Positions 35,368 to 46,108 of a DNA stretch of 64,000 bases are shown here, piece after piece (the first letter of the stretch is position 1; every line of letters starts with the position of its first letter). The notes under the pieces are model-generated. The model worked only from the letters and a program-made list of their open reading frames with translations. It made no database searches and had not been told where the DNA came from. The position numbers were made by a program, and so were the translations under genes. The stretch is from DASUPK01 sp963848955. Lineage in GTDB: Bacteria > Actinomycetota > Thermoleophilia > Solirubrobacterales > 70-9. The stretch is taken from positions 1 to 64,000 of the forward strand of contig CAWKFQ010000012.1 of the NCBI GenBank assembly GCA_963848955.1, in the 5' to 3' direction.

Positions 35368-36081
35368 TCAACCCTCGAGCGCCATGGAGGCGGCCGACCC
35401 CATGCGGGCGGCCGCGTCGGCCAGATTCTCGTCGGAGATGCGCCGCCGCTCCGTTGCCTCGAAGGTGTCCGACACCGCGAGCAGGCAGGCCGTGGCGACG
35501 CCGAGACGTCCGCCCAGCGTGAACAGGGTCGCGGCCTCCATCTCGACCGCGACGGCGCCGCGCCTCAGCCAGGCCTCCGCACGTGCCGGCGGCGGGCCTG
35601 CGTCGCCTTCGCTGCTGTCATAGAAGAGGTCGGTCGTCACGATCCGGACCGGCGCCGCGGTTCCCTCGAGCGCGCCGGACAGCCGTCCGGTGAGATCGGG
35701 ATCAGCCTCGGCGATTTCTCCGGCGCCCAGGGCGCGGCTCGCTCCGTCCTCCGCCAGCGCGTCGCCGGCAACGAGCAGCTCGCCCTGTGCGAGGTCTGTG
35801 TCGAGCGCTCCGCACGTGCCCACTCGGATCGCCCGCCTCACACCGAGCTCGGCCAGCTCGTGGAGGACGATCGCGGCGCTTGGGCCTCCCATCCCGGTTG
35901 ATTGGATGCTGAGCCGCCTGCCGCTCGGCGTCTCCCCCGTGTATCCCCAGAGCCCGCGGGCGTGGTTGCTCATCCTCGGCTCGGTGAGGAGCTGCTGGGC
36001 GAGCGCGAGGGCGCGGCCGGGGTCACCGGGGAGCAGGGCGTCCTCCGCGTACTCGGTGTTGGGGCGGAGGTGGTGCGCCAT
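35368..36081 (-). CDS. Purine/uridine nucleoside phosphorylase (PNP/UDP family)
   Basis: 237 residues cleaving nucleosides with phosphate to free base and ribose-1-phosphate. The phosphate-binding LLPGDPGRALALAQ and ELGVRRAIRVGTCGAL segments and the substrate region AVEMEAATLFTLGG are those of the hexameric DeoD/Udp family. Which base is used cannot be told. Hpt, a purine salvage enzyme, is encoded 3.4 kb away. Intact and convergent with the coiled-coil gene. Confidence 0.9.
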   Translation of the reverse strand: MAHHLRPNTEYAEDALLPGDPGRALALAQQLLTEPRMSNHARGLWGYTGETPSGRRLSIQSTGMGGPSAAIVLHELAELGVRRAIRVGTCGALDTDLAQGELLVAGDALAEDGASRALGAGEIAEADPDLTGRLSGALEGTAAPVRIVTTDLFYDSSEGDAGPPPARAEAWLRRGAVAVEMEAATLFTLGGRLGVATACLLAVSDTFEATERRRISDENLADAAARMGSAASMALEG

Positions 36082-36153
36082 GGGCCGGGCACGGTACAGC
36101 GGCGTGCCGGACCCGGCTGCCGCGGATAGGGTTAGCGGAGGTCGGTGCTCGCA

Positions 36154-36633
36154 ATGGGGTCCAAGGCAAAAGCGGCGAAACAGTTGACCTCAGGTCGAGG
36201 GTCAGGGTCCACCGAGAAGCTGACGAAGACCGAGCTCAAGCAGATCCTCGACACGGTGCTCCGGGAGATCGACCAGGATCCCGAAGACGGCCCGCGGCTG
36301 AGCGCGGCGGCGGCGCCCCTGAGGATCGAGTTCCCTGACCTGCAGCTGGTGCTCAACGTCTCGCGCGCCGACCGTGGGCGTCACACCCTGGAGTGGAACT
36401 TCTCGACCCGGTCGAAGGCGAAGCCAAAGCTCCGGCTCAGCATGGATTCGGCCGTCGCCAACCGCGTCTTCCAGGGGAAAGAGAACCCGGCGATCGCGAT
36501 TGCCCGCGGCCGGCTGCGGACGAGGGTCGACGACGCCGGAGCCGCACTTCGCTTCTTTCCCGCCGCCAAGCCCCTCTTCTACCGATATCGCGAGCTGATC
36601 GCGGAGAAGTACCCCCATCTCGCTCTTGACTAG
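36154..36633 (+). CDS. SCP2-like sterol/lipid-carrier protein
   Basis: 159 residues. ATG 36154 is preferred to GTG 36145 because the GGAGGT site is too close to the latter. The C-terminal half (LSMDSAVANRVFQGKENPA, AIARGRLRTRV) resembles SCP2 lipid-transfer domains, and a basic N-terminal tail precedes it. The ligand is unknown. It diverges from the phosphorylase gene with about 70 bases between. Confidence 0.72.
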   Translation: MGSKAKAAKQLTSGRGSGSTEKLTKTELKQILDTVLREIDQDPEDGPRLSAAAAPLRIEFPDLQLVLNVSRADRGRHTLEWNFSTRSKAKPKLRLSMDSAVANRVFQGKENPAIAIARGRLRTRVDDAGAALRFFPAAKPLFYRYRELIAEKYPHLALD

Positions 36634-36671
36634 GCGGATCAGGCCCAGCCCCACCGCGCCCGGCGGGATTG

Positions 36672-36857
36672 ACCTGGCCCCTCCGGTGGGCGTAGTCTCG
36701 ACTCACTCGAAAAGCTCTCGGGCCGGAAGCGGGCCCGCGGGTCGCAGGTCCCCCGGCGACTGGGACCGGCGACAGGGCTCCGCGAGGCGTCTAGGCGCCG
36801 CCGGCCGACGAGGCGGGCCGACAGCCCGCAGGCGACGGGGTCCTGGGACCCCGTCGC
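36672..36857 (+). ncRNA. Candidate structured leader or small RNA before the MerR-cyclase gene
   Basis: TTGACC (about 36672) and TAGTCT, 18 bases apart, could form a promoter. The GC-rich region beyond has several inverted repeats: GCGGGC/GCCCGC near 36813-36829, then a perfect 12-base-pair stem at 36832-36857 with a two-base loop, followed by GCTTTGTC. No open frame of quality covers it. It could be an attenuator in the leader of the cyclase gene 44 bases downstream. Family not recognised. Confidence 0.4.
36832..36857 (+). terminator. Terminator-like hairpin
   Basis: GCGACGGGGTCC and its exact complement with TG between, followed by a short T-rich stretch. It could terminate a leader RNA or the SCP2-like gene. 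Confidence 0.6.
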
Positions 36858-36900
36858 TTTGTCAGGACAAGGTGGCGTCGTTGCCGGCGGGAGGGGGCGG

Positions 36901-38112
36901 ATGAGCCCCGAGGATCGCAACGATCAGGGTGACGGCATCTCTCTGGCGGAGGCCAGCCGGCTCGCCGGCGTCTCCGCGTCCACGCTGAGGCGCTGGGTGG
37001 ACGCGGGCCTCGTCCCGGTGGCCGACGGGAGGTGGACGAGGGCGTCGGCGGCGCAGGGGCGAGTGATCGCACGTATGCGGGAGCGGGGCTATTCGATCGA
37101 CGCCATCAGGGAAGCCGCGGCGGGCGGCCGACTCGCGTTCGGCCGCGCCGAGGATCTCTTCGAGGTTTCGGAGGGTGGCTACACCCGCGAGGAGGCGGCG
37201 GAGCTGACCGGGCTAGAGCCGGAGCTGATCGAGCGCCTGATGACGCTGCTCGGCACACCGATGAGCGCCGACTCGAGGCTGAACGAGGAGGACCTGGAGG
37301 CGATGCGGCGCTGCGCCGACGTGCTCGCCTCGGGCTTCCCACTGGTCGCCTTCCTCCAGCTGGTCCGGGTCTACGCGCAGTCGATCCGCCGCGTCGCCGA
37401 TGCGGAGGTCCGCCTCTTTCACCTCTACGTCCACGAGCCGCTCATGCAGGAGGAGGTGCCGCCCCTCGAGATCGCCGAGGAGATGGGATCGCTGGCGGCG
37501 GACCTGCTGCCCTTGACAGGCCCGTTGATGGAGTACATGCACAACCGGTACCTGCGTTTCTACATCGAACAGGACGTCGTCGGACACATGGAGGCCGACA
37601 TCGGCGGCGCCGGCCGCGGGCTGGCGCGCGTCTCGATGACCTTCTGCTTCGTGGACCTGACGGGGTTCACCCGCTACACGGAGGAGGAGGGGGACGAGGA
37701 GGCGCTCGACCTGATCGAGCGTTTCCTCGACACGGTTGAGGCGACCCTGCCCTCCGAGGCGACGATCGTGAAGACGATCGGCGATGAGGTGATGATCGTC
37801 TCCCCCGAGCCCGCGTCGCTCACGGAGTGGGCGGTCGGCTTCCTCGCCCTCTTCCAGGAGCGGCCGCAGCCACGGGTCGGCCTCCACTACGGCGCCGCGG
37901 TCTTCCGGGACGGGGACTACTTCGGTGGCGACGTCAACCTTTCGCACCGGGTGGTGTCACGTGCGCTCGGCGGTGAGGTGCTGGTGACGCAGGCGCTTGT
38001 CGATGCGATCGGCGAATCGGACTTCCTGCGCTTCGACGCGATCGGCGACGTCGTCCTCAAGGGCTTCCCGGACCCGATCTCTCTCTATATAGCCCGGCCC
38101 GCAGCGGACTAA
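36901..38112 (+). CDS. MerR-type HTH-class III cyclase fusion
   Basis: 403 residues starting at ATG 36901 behind GGGAGGGGG; an upstream in-frame start at 36859 would begin inside the hairpin. Residues 12-60 are a MerR-like helix-turn-helix (ISLAEASRLAGVSASTLRRW). A helical linker follows, and residues about 250-400 form a class III cyclase domain with metal site FCFVDLTGFTRYTEEEG and KTIGDEVMIVSPEP. Coupling of a DNA-binding domain to a cyclase fold is known in actinobacteria, but the signal is unknown. Intact. Confidence 0.9.
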   Translation: MSPEDRNDQGDGISLAEASRLAGVSASTLRRWVDAGLVPVADGRWTRASAAQGRVIARMRERGYSIDAIREAAAGGRLAFGRAEDLFEVSEGGYTREEAAELTGLEPELIERLMTLLGTPMSADSRLNEEDLEAMRRCADVLASGFPLVAFLQLVRVYAQSIRRVADAEVRLFHLYVHEPLMQEEVPPLEIAEEMGSLAADLLPLTGPLMEYMHNRYLRFYIEQDVVGHMEADIGGAGRGLARVSMTFCFVDLTGFTRYTEEEGDEEALDLIERFLDTVEATLPSEATIVKTIGDEVMIVSPEPASLTEWAVGFLALFQERPQPRVGLHYGAAVFRDGDYFGGDVNLSHRVVSRALGGEVLVTQALVDAIGESDFLRFDAIGDVVLKGFPDPISLYIARPAAD

Positions 38113-38155
38113 CGTGACCGCTCACATCGGTAGTTCCGTTCCTAGAATCGCCCGC

Positions 38156-39500
38156 ATGACGGCCGAAGAGGCGCACTCGAGCTCTCGCCCGCGCAGCGCG
38201 GGAGAGTGGCCTGATTCCCCAGGGCACCCAGGGCGTTGTCCTGGTGTCAGGCGGCGCCGACTCCGCCGCGACCGCGGCTGCGGCTGTTGGGGTGGCCGGC
38301 CGCGGTGCCGTGACTGCGCTTCACCTCAACTACGGACTCCGGCCCGATTCCGACAGGGACGAGGAGACCGTCCGCGAGCTCAGCGCACGTCTCGGGATCG
38401 AGCTCGAGGTGGAGCGGCCCGTCCTCGGTGGGGGCAACGTCCAGGCCGAGGCTCGTGAGGTTCGCTATGCGGCCGCCGAGCGGCTGCGCCGGTCCAGCGG
38501 TGCCGACTGGATCGCCACCGGGCACACCCGAACCGATCTCGCGGAGACGGTGCTCTACCGGCTCGCGACCTCACCGGGGCGTCGAGCCCTGCTCGGGCTG
38601 CGGCCCCGGCGGGGACCGGTCGTCCGGCCGCTGCTGGCGCTCGGTCGCGATCAGGTACGGCAGCTCGCCTCGGAGGCCGGCCTGCCATTCCGCGACGACC
38701 CGACGAACGCCGAGCCGATGTACGCCCGCAACCGGCTGCGGAATGAGGTCCTGCCGGTGCTGCGTGAGATCGGGCCCGAGGTCGAGGCGACGATCGCCGA
38801 GACCCAGGCGGAGCTGGCGGAGGAGAGCGAGGCGCTCGAGAGGGCCGCGGCCGAGGTCCTCTCCGAGTCGGGTGCGGACGCCGCCGGCGCAATCAGCCGG
38901 GACGGGCTCGCACCGCTCGACCCCGCGATCCGCCGCCTCGCGCTTCGCCTTCTTGCCGAGCGAGCGGCCGGATCCCCGGTGCCGCTCGGGCGCGACCGCG
39001 CGGATCAGCTCTGGCGACTGGTGAATGAGCCGGAAGGCGGAGTAGTCGAGCTCGGCGGTGGGGTGGAGGCCCAGGTCGAGGGGGGACACGTTCGCTTCAC
39101 GACCGGTTCGGCCGCCGAGCCGGCAGCGGCGACTCTGCCGGTGCCCGGCCGCTGCCGCTTCGGCAGCTGGGAGGTGCGGGCGGAGCTCGCCTCGAGCATG
39201 CCGGCTGCGGATGGTCCCGAACTCGCGGTGCTCGACCCCGGGGCGCTCGGGGGCAGCCTGGTCGTGCGGTCCTGGCGCGAGGGCGACCGGATGCGGCCGC
39301 TCGGGCTCGGGGGCAGCAAGTCCCTCCAGGACCTCTTCACCGACCGCAAGGTCCCGAGGTCGTTGCGGCACGCGCTTCCCGTGGTCACCTCCGATGGGCG
39401 CATCGTCTGGATCGCCGGCGTCGCGGTCTCGGAGGAGTTCGCCGCGAAGGCCGGCGCTCCCCGGGCGGCCGTACTCAGGGCAGCTCAGGTCCATACATAG
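38156..39500 (+). CDS. tilS: tRNA(Ile)-lysidine synthase (frameshifted N-terminus)
   Basis: TilS modifies the wobble cytidine of tRNA-Ile with lysine so that it reads AUA. The PP-loop ATP site is LVSGGADSAATAA, and the family segments ATGHTRTDLAETVLYRL and YARNRLRNEVLPVLREIGP are present, with the TilS C-terminal domain (VRSWREGDRMRPLGLGG). The ATG at 38156 is in another frame from the PP-loop, so an indel lies between about 38170 and 38205; the reading after it begins RESGLIPQGTQGVV. About 447 residues. First gene of the housekeeping block. Confidence 0.9.
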
Positions 39501-39510
39501 ACTGGGCGCC

Positions 39511-40053
39511 GTGAGCGAGGACGTGATCGGGGAGGTGCTCGTCTCGGAAGAGGACCTTCAGCGCCGGGTCGCCGAGCTCGGGGCGGAGGTGAGCCGGGAC
39601 TACCAGGGGCGCAGGCCGCTGCTCGTCGCGATCCTGAAGGGAGCGGTCCCGTTCCTCGCCGACCTGATGCGCCACATGACGGTCGACTGCGAGCTCGACT
39701 TCATGGCGGTGTCGAGCTACGGCTCCTCGACGGACTCATCCGGCGTCGTGCGGATCCTCAAGGACCTGGACGCACCGATCGCGGATCGCGACGTCCTGAT
39801 CGTCGAGGACATCATCGACTCGGGCCTCACCCTCCACTACCTGCTCCGCAACCTGCAGGCGCGCAGCCCGAAGTCGATCGAGGTCTGTGCGCTGCTCACG
39901 AAGCCCGAGCGGCGGCGCGTGGACCTACCCGTTCGCTACGTCGGTTTCGAGATTCCGAACCGCTTCGCGATCGGTTACGGGCTCGATCATCTCGAGCGCT
40001 ATCGCAACCTCTCCTACGTCGCTGCCCTGCGGGAAAACCCGCAAAGCAGCTAG
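39511..40053 (+). CDS. hpt: Hypoxanthine phosphoribosyltransferase
   Basis: Purine salvage enzyme forming IMP or GMP from base and PRPP. The PRPP loop VLIVEDIIDSGLTL and the AILKGAVPFLADLMRHM segment are diagnostic. Start GTG at 39511, 10 bases after tilS; 180 residues. The order tilS-hpt-ftsH is conserved in many Gram-positive bacteria. Intact. Confidence 0.95.
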   Translation: MSEDVIGEVLVSEEDLQRRVAELGAEVSRDYQGRRPLLVAILKGAVPFLADLMRHMTVDCELDFMAVSSYGSSTDSSGVVRILKDLDAPIADRDVLIVEDIIDSGLTLHYLLRNLQARSPKSIEVCALLTKPERRRVDLPVRYVGFEIPNRFAIGYGLDHLERYRNLSYVAALRENPQSS

Positions 40054-40126
40054 ATCAACGCTGGTACCCTCGCCATAGATCCGGAGGCGCGCATTCCGCG
40101 TACCGCCGGGCAAGGACCCACTAACC

Positions 40127-42088
<1,962 letters not shown>

Positions 42089-42215
42089 CGCGTCCGGTTC
42101 ACGCGAAAACCGGCAATGAAGGGGGCTGTCCCGGCGGCTTCGAAGGATCGTGAGCAATTTCCTGGCTGAGAGCCGGGAAAACGCTCGAAACTCTGGTCGC
42201 GGCGATACTTGAACC

Positions 42216-42567
42216 GTGATCCGGCTTCGCCAGGTCCTGCCCCTCTTCATTGCCGCTTTTCTCCCTCTGGCTGCTCGCCGGCTGCGGCAGCAAGGGCTCG
42301 AACGTCAACCCGAGCGGCTCCCAGCGGGCCGTCGACGAGGCGCAGGCCGCGTTCCGCCAGGCTCAGGCGTCAGGTCTGGACCTGAGCACCGGCCCCTGCA
42401 TCTCCGAGAGCCTCCCGTCCCTGCCCGACTGGGTCGCGGACGTAGCCCACGACCCGCGCCAGCCGATCGATGACGAGGCGGCCAACCAGTGCCAGCGCTA
42501 CCGCTCGGGAGAGGCACATCACTTCGTCGAGCTCAACATCGACGGCCAGCTGATCCGCGCGGAGTAG
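42216..42567 (+). CDS. Small lipoprotein (frameshifted signal peptide)
   Basis: From GTG 42216 the reading MIRLRQVLPLFIAAF leads, after a shift in the GCTTTTCTCCC stretch near 42260, into SLWLLAGCGSKGSN, a lipobox with cysteine. The mature part of about 90 residues contains QCQRYRSGEAHHFVELNIDG and four cysteines or fewer, no family recognised. It ends three bases before folP. An alternative is a shorter protein starting with TTG at 42250. Confidence 0.6.
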
Positions 42568-42570
42568 CCG

Positions 42571-43392
42571 ATGGCCGCCCGGATCATGGGGATCGTCAAC
42601 GTGACCCCCGACTCGTTCTCGGACGCCGGCGAGTTCCTCGATCCGGCGCGGGCCATCGATCATGGACGGGAGCTGGCGGCCGAGGGGGCGGACGTCCTCG
42701 ACATCGGCGGAGAGTCCACCCGGCCGGGGGCGGAGGGGGTGACGGCCGAGGAGGAGCTGGCGCGCGTGGCACCCGTGGTGGAGGCGCTCGCCGGCGACAA
42801 CGGCCCGGCGGTCTCGATCGACACCTCGAAGTTCGCGGTCGCGGAAGCAGCCCTGGGCCTCGGGGCAACGATGGTGAACGACGTCACCGCGCTGCGGGCT
42901 GAGCCCGATCTGGCCGGGCTGTGCGCCGAGCGCCGCTGCGAGGTCGTGCTCATGCACATGCTCGGCGACCCGCGGACGATGCAGGAGAACCCGGTCTATG
43001 AGGACGTCGTCGACGACGTCAAGGCGTTCCTGTCGGAACGCATCGAGTTCGCGGTCTCACAGGGGATCGAGGAGAAACGGATCTGGGTCGATCCCGGGAT
43101 CGGGTTCGGCAAGACCGTGGAGCACAACCTCGAGCTTCACAGGCGGCTCCGGGAGCTCGCCGAGCTCGGCCGGCCGATCGTCTTCGGCTCGTCCCGCAAG
43201 AGCTTCATCGGCAAGCTGACCGGGGCCGAGGTCGATCAGCGGCTGGGAGGCTCGATCGCCTCCAACGTGATCGCCTTCGCCAACGGCGCCGGCATGCTGC
43301 GGGTCCACGACGTCGCGCCGATACATCAGGCGCTCACGGTGGCCGAGGCGATCCTCGGCCCGGAATGGCGTCTCGACCCGGCTTCGCCATAA
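42571..43392 (+). CDS. folP: Dihydropteroate synthase
   Basis: Condenses dihydropterin pyrophosphate with p-aminobenzoate in folate synthesis. The two signatures are MGIVNVTPDSFSDAG and DIGGESTRPGAEGV; the pterin site continues in VDPGIGFGKT and FGSSRKSFIG. 273 residues, ATG 42571. Intact. FolB and FolK follow on the same strand after one opposite-strand gene. A folE gene is not seen. Confidence 0.97.
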   Translation: MAARIMGIVNVTPDSFSDAGEFLDPARAIDHGRELAAEGADVLDIGGESTRPGAEGVTAEEELARVAPVVEALAGDNGPAVSIDTSKFAVAEAALGLGATMVNDVTALRAEPDLAGLCAERRCEVVLMHMLGDPRTMQENPVYEDVVDDVKAFLSERIEFAVSQGIEEKRIWVDPGIGFGKTVEHNLELHRRLRELAELGRPIVFGSSRKSFIGKLTGAEVDQRLGGSIASNVIAFANGAGMLRVHDVAPIHQALTVAEAILGPEWRLDPASP

Positions 43393-43433
43393 GACGGGTT
43401 GCTGCTCGCTTCGCTCACAGCACCCTCGCGTCT
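43391..43433 (-). repeat. Palindromic repeat copy 10, C-terminal codons and stop
   Basis: AAGACGGGTTGCTG...CAGCACCCTCGCGTCT, with a longer loop. Read on the minus strand it gives DARVL and the TGA of the hydrolase gene; on the plus strand it follows the folP stop. Confidence 0.9.
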
Positions 43434-44316
43434 ACGAACTCCCGAATCAGCGTGTTGACCTGGTCCGGGCGCTCGTAGGGCACCCAGTGGCCGGCCCCGG
43501 GGACGATCTCCACGCGGAGGCGCGGCACCCATTCGCTGAGCCCCCGTGTCAGGGAGGGCAGCAGCGCTGTGTCGTTCGCACCCCAGATCACCAGGGTCGG
43601 TACCTCGACCGTCTGCGACGTGAACCTGCTCGCGTACTCCTCGGGCACGCCGCCGCCGGCGACCTGGGCGCCCATGCGTGCGGCCCGGTAGTAGTTGAGG
43701 CCGCCGCGCAGCGCCCCGGGTTGCGACCAGGCCTCGTGGTAGACCGCGCGGTCGGCATCGGAGAGCTCGCCGCCACGGCCGCCGATGCGCCGCATGATGT
43801 TGTCCATCATCGAGTAGTCGTTCGCGGCCAGCATCTCCTCAGGCTCCGGTGAGGGCTTCGAGAGCTCGACCATGTAGTTGACGGCATCGCGCTGCTTCGG
43901 GCTCTCCCGCAGGTCGCGGTTCCAGGTGAAGGGCGGGGAGCGTCGATGATCACCAGCCGCTCGAGCATCTCCGGGTGCTTGAGGGCGAACGCCCAGGAGA
44001 CGATCCCGCCCCAGTCGTGGCCGACCAGGGTGAGCGGCGCCAGGTCCAGCTCCTCGACCAGCACGACGACGTCGCGGAGCAGATGGCGCATTCGGTAGGC
44101 CTCGGGATCCTCGGGCTTGCAGGAGAGGTTGTAGCCCCGCATGTCGGGGGCATAGACCGCGTGGTCGTTGCCGAGGTCGGCCAGCTGCTCCCTCCACAGG
44201 AACCAGAACTGCGGGAAGCCGTGCAGGAAGAGCAGCGGCTTGCCCTCGCCGCGGCTCACGTAGTGCACCCGGCACTCCTCGAGGTCGACGTAATGATGCT
44301 GAAGCTCAGGCTCCAC
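43415..44316 (-). CDS. Alpha/beta hydrolase, epoxide hydrolase-like (frameshifted)
   Basis: About 300 residues. The oxyanion motif is LFLHGFPQFWFLW and the nucleophile elbow VGHDWGGIVSWAFA, so aspartate is the nucleophile, as in soluble epoxide hydrolases and haloalkane dehalogenases. A base is missing near 43940 between VIIDAP and PFTWNRDLRESP. The late histidine is in PGAGHWVPYERPD. The last residues DARVL and stop come from a palindromic repeat. It is the only opposite-strand gene between folP and folB. Confidence 0.87.
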
Positions 44317-44355
44317 GAGCGCGACACCCTTTCACGACCCGCTACTTTGGCGGCA

Positions 44356-44769
44356 ATGGACGAATCCGCACACCCCTCCGTGCAAGTCGAGATCCGCGGC
44401 CTCTCCATATATACGCACCACGGCGTCAGTGACGCCGAGCAGGAGGTCGGCCAGCGGCTGGAGTTCGACCTGACGTTCGACGTACCCGACAGCGACGCGG
44501 TGCTGACCGACCGCGTCGAGGACACCGTCGACTACTCGCAGGTCTGCGACATCGTCGCCCTCGCGGCCACGGAGAGGAGCTACCGCACCCTCGAGCGCCT
44601 CTGCCACGTCGTTGCGGAGCGGCTGATGGAACGCTTCGACTGCGACTCGGTCCAGGTGCGCGCGGCGAAGCCCGAGCCGCCCCTCCCGTATCCGGTTCAG
44701 GAGGCGGGCGTGGAGGTCACTCTGGAGCGCTCCCTGGACCGCGAGTCCGACGACGAGGAGGGCGTCTAG
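44356..44769 (+). CDS. folB: Dihydroneopterin aldolase
   Basis: Cleaves dihydroneopterin to hydroxymethyl-dihydropterin in folate synthesis. GLSIYTHHGVSDAEQEVGQRLEFDL is the family's start region with the catalytic glutamate, and VRAAKPEPPLPYPV supplies the lysine. 137 residues, ATG 44356. A palindromic repeat begins on the last base of its stop. Confidence 0.94.
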   Translation: MDESAHPSVQVEIRGLSIYTHHGVSDAEQEVGQRLEFDLTFDVPDSDAVLTDRVEDTVDYSQVCDIVALAATERSYRTLERLCHVVAERLMERFDCDSVQVRAAKPEPPLPYPVQEAGVEVTLERSLDRESDDEEGV

Positions 44770-44800
44770 ATGCGAGGACGCCCGCCAGCGCAACCCGTTT
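44769..44800 (+). repeat. Palindromic repeat copy 11, between folB and folK
   Basis: GATGCGAGGACGC...GCGCAACCCGTTT. It fills nearly all of the space between the folB stop and the folK ATG at 44802, where a ribosome site would be expected. Confidence 0.85.
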
Positions 44801-44801
44801 A

Positions 44802-45302
44802 ATGAGGGCCCGGGTCGGGTACCTCGGCCTCGGCTCGAATGTCGGCGACCGCGAGTCCCACCTCCGCGGGGCGATTCAGGACCTGAGCCGGCCGGGGGTA
44901 CAGGTCGACGCCGTCTCCTCGCTCTATGAAACGGAGCCGGTCGGCGAGTTCCTCGACCAGCCTGATTTCCTGAACGCGGCCGTCCGGATCCGGACGTCGC
45001 TCGAGCCCGAGCAGCTGCTCGACGTGTGCAAGGCGATCGAGGCGGAGCAGGGACGCGCCCTCGGCGGACCCCGCCACGGCCCCCGCCCGATCGACATCGA
45101 CGTGCTGCTTCTCGGGGAGATCGAGCTGAATACGGATCGCCTCACCCTTCCCCACACGGAGGTCACGTCGAGGCGATTCGTGCTCGTGCCGCTGCTCGAG
45201 CTCGATCCGGAGCTCCGTCTGCCCGACGGGACCGAGCTGCAGGCAGCGCTCGACGGCCTGGGCCCCGGCCAGCGCGTGGACCGGGTGTCGCCGCCGCCCT
45301 GA
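44802..45302 (+). CDS. folK: 2-amino-4-hydroxy-6-hydroxymethyldihydropteridine diphosphokinase
   Basis: Transfers pyrophosphate from ATP to hydroxymethyl-dihydropterin. GYLGLGSNVGDRESHLRGAI and the signature GPRPIDIDVLLLG are diagnostic. 166 residues. Its ATG directly follows a palindromic repeat and no standard ribosome site is visible, so the repeat may influence its translation. Intact. Confidence 0.95.
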   Translation: MRARVGYLGLGSNVGDRESHLRGAIQDLSRPGVQVDAVSSLYETEPVGEFLDQPDFLNAAVRIRTSLEPEQLLDVCKAIEAEQGRALGGPRHGPRPIDIDVLLLGEIELNTDRLTLPHTEVTSRRFVLVPLLELDPELRLPDGTELQAALDGLGPGQRVDRVSPPP

Positions 45303-45304
45303 AG

Positions 45305-45339
45305 AAACGGGGTTGCGCCTAGCGGCGCACCCTCGCACC
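45305..45339 (-). repeat. Palindromic repeat copy 12, C-terminal codons and stop
   Basis: AAACGGGGTTGCGCC-TAG-CGGCGCACCCTCGCACC. On the minus strand it encodes GARVRR with the TAG stop lying in the loop. Confidence 0.9.
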
Positions 45340-46071
45340 AAGCCCAGCGAGCCAGTCCGCCGGGAAGATCTGCGGTGTCCGGCCGGGGAACTCGGGCACG
45401 ACCCTCATCGCCATCTCGCCACAGGGCCTCCCCTCGATGAAGGGCCGCAGGTCGTCGAAGCTCATCAGGAGCCGCAGGCTGGGAGCGATCTGGTAATCGG
45501 CCGCGTTCGGCTGCGGTCCTCCGATCACCCCGTCCGCGATCCAGGCGTCGATCCGGTCGAGGTCCGCGCGCAGTGAGGACAGATCTGCACTCACATTCGC
45601 GTCGGTGGAACCGTTCACCCGCGCCGCGATCGCCACGAGCGGGCCGCCGGTCTTGACCGCGAGCCCCACGGGCACACCGAGCCGCGCGCCCTCCGAATAG
45701 CTCGCCATCGGCGCCCGATTCTTCTTGAACGCCCACCAGCTCAAGCGGCGGGGCTTCTCCTGGAACTCATCGCCCCAGGCCTCCGCCTCCTCGACCTTGG
45801 CGCGGAGCTCCGGGTCGGCGGGATAGAGAGCGGGCTCGGGCTGGATCCGGTCGAGCTCCCGCCCGATCTCAATCGAGCCCTGCACCCGCCTGCCGTCGAG
45901 CTTCAGAGCCGGGACCGTGTTCCCGGAGAAGCGCTGCGTCTTCAGGATCCCCTTCGAGATCACCGGCATCAGGTCGACCCGCTTGTACGGGATGCCCTTG
46001 CGATCCAGCATGAGCATCGCGGTTCGGGACGGGTGCGACCCCGGGATCACGTAGAGCTTTGCCTCCGCCAT
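45319..46071 (-). CDS. Glutathione S-transferase-like protein
   Basis: 250 residues starting at ATG 46071 (MAEAKLYVIPGSHPS). The thioredoxin-like N-terminal domain (AMLMLDRKGIPYKRVDL, NTVPALKLDGRRVQGSIEIGREL) and a helical C-terminal domain match the GST fold. Actinobacteria generally lack glutathione, so it may use another thiol or none. The last six residues and stop are from a palindromic repeat. It diverges from coaX with 37 bases between. Confidence 0.85.
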   Translation of the reverse strand: MAEAKLYVIPGSHPSRTAMLMLDRKGIPYKRVDLMPVISKGILKTQRFSGNTVPALKLDGRRVQGSIEIGRELDRIQPEPALYPADPELRAKVEEAEAWGDEFQEKPRRLSWWAFKKNRAPMASYSEGARLGVPVGLAVKTGGPLVAIAARVNGSTDANVSADLSSLRADLDRIDAWIADGVIGGPQPNAADYQIAPSLRLLMSFDDLRPFIEGRPCGEMAMRVVPEFPGRTPQIFPADWLAGLGARVRR

Positions 46072-46108
46072 TGCGGGCCATCCTATGGCTGCCGGGATAA
46101 TCCCGCCG

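Noticed and set aside
36639..36920. Small minus-strand frame over the candidate leader RNA
   Set aside because: Arginine/proline-rich composition without ribosome site or family; inverted repeats explain the region better.
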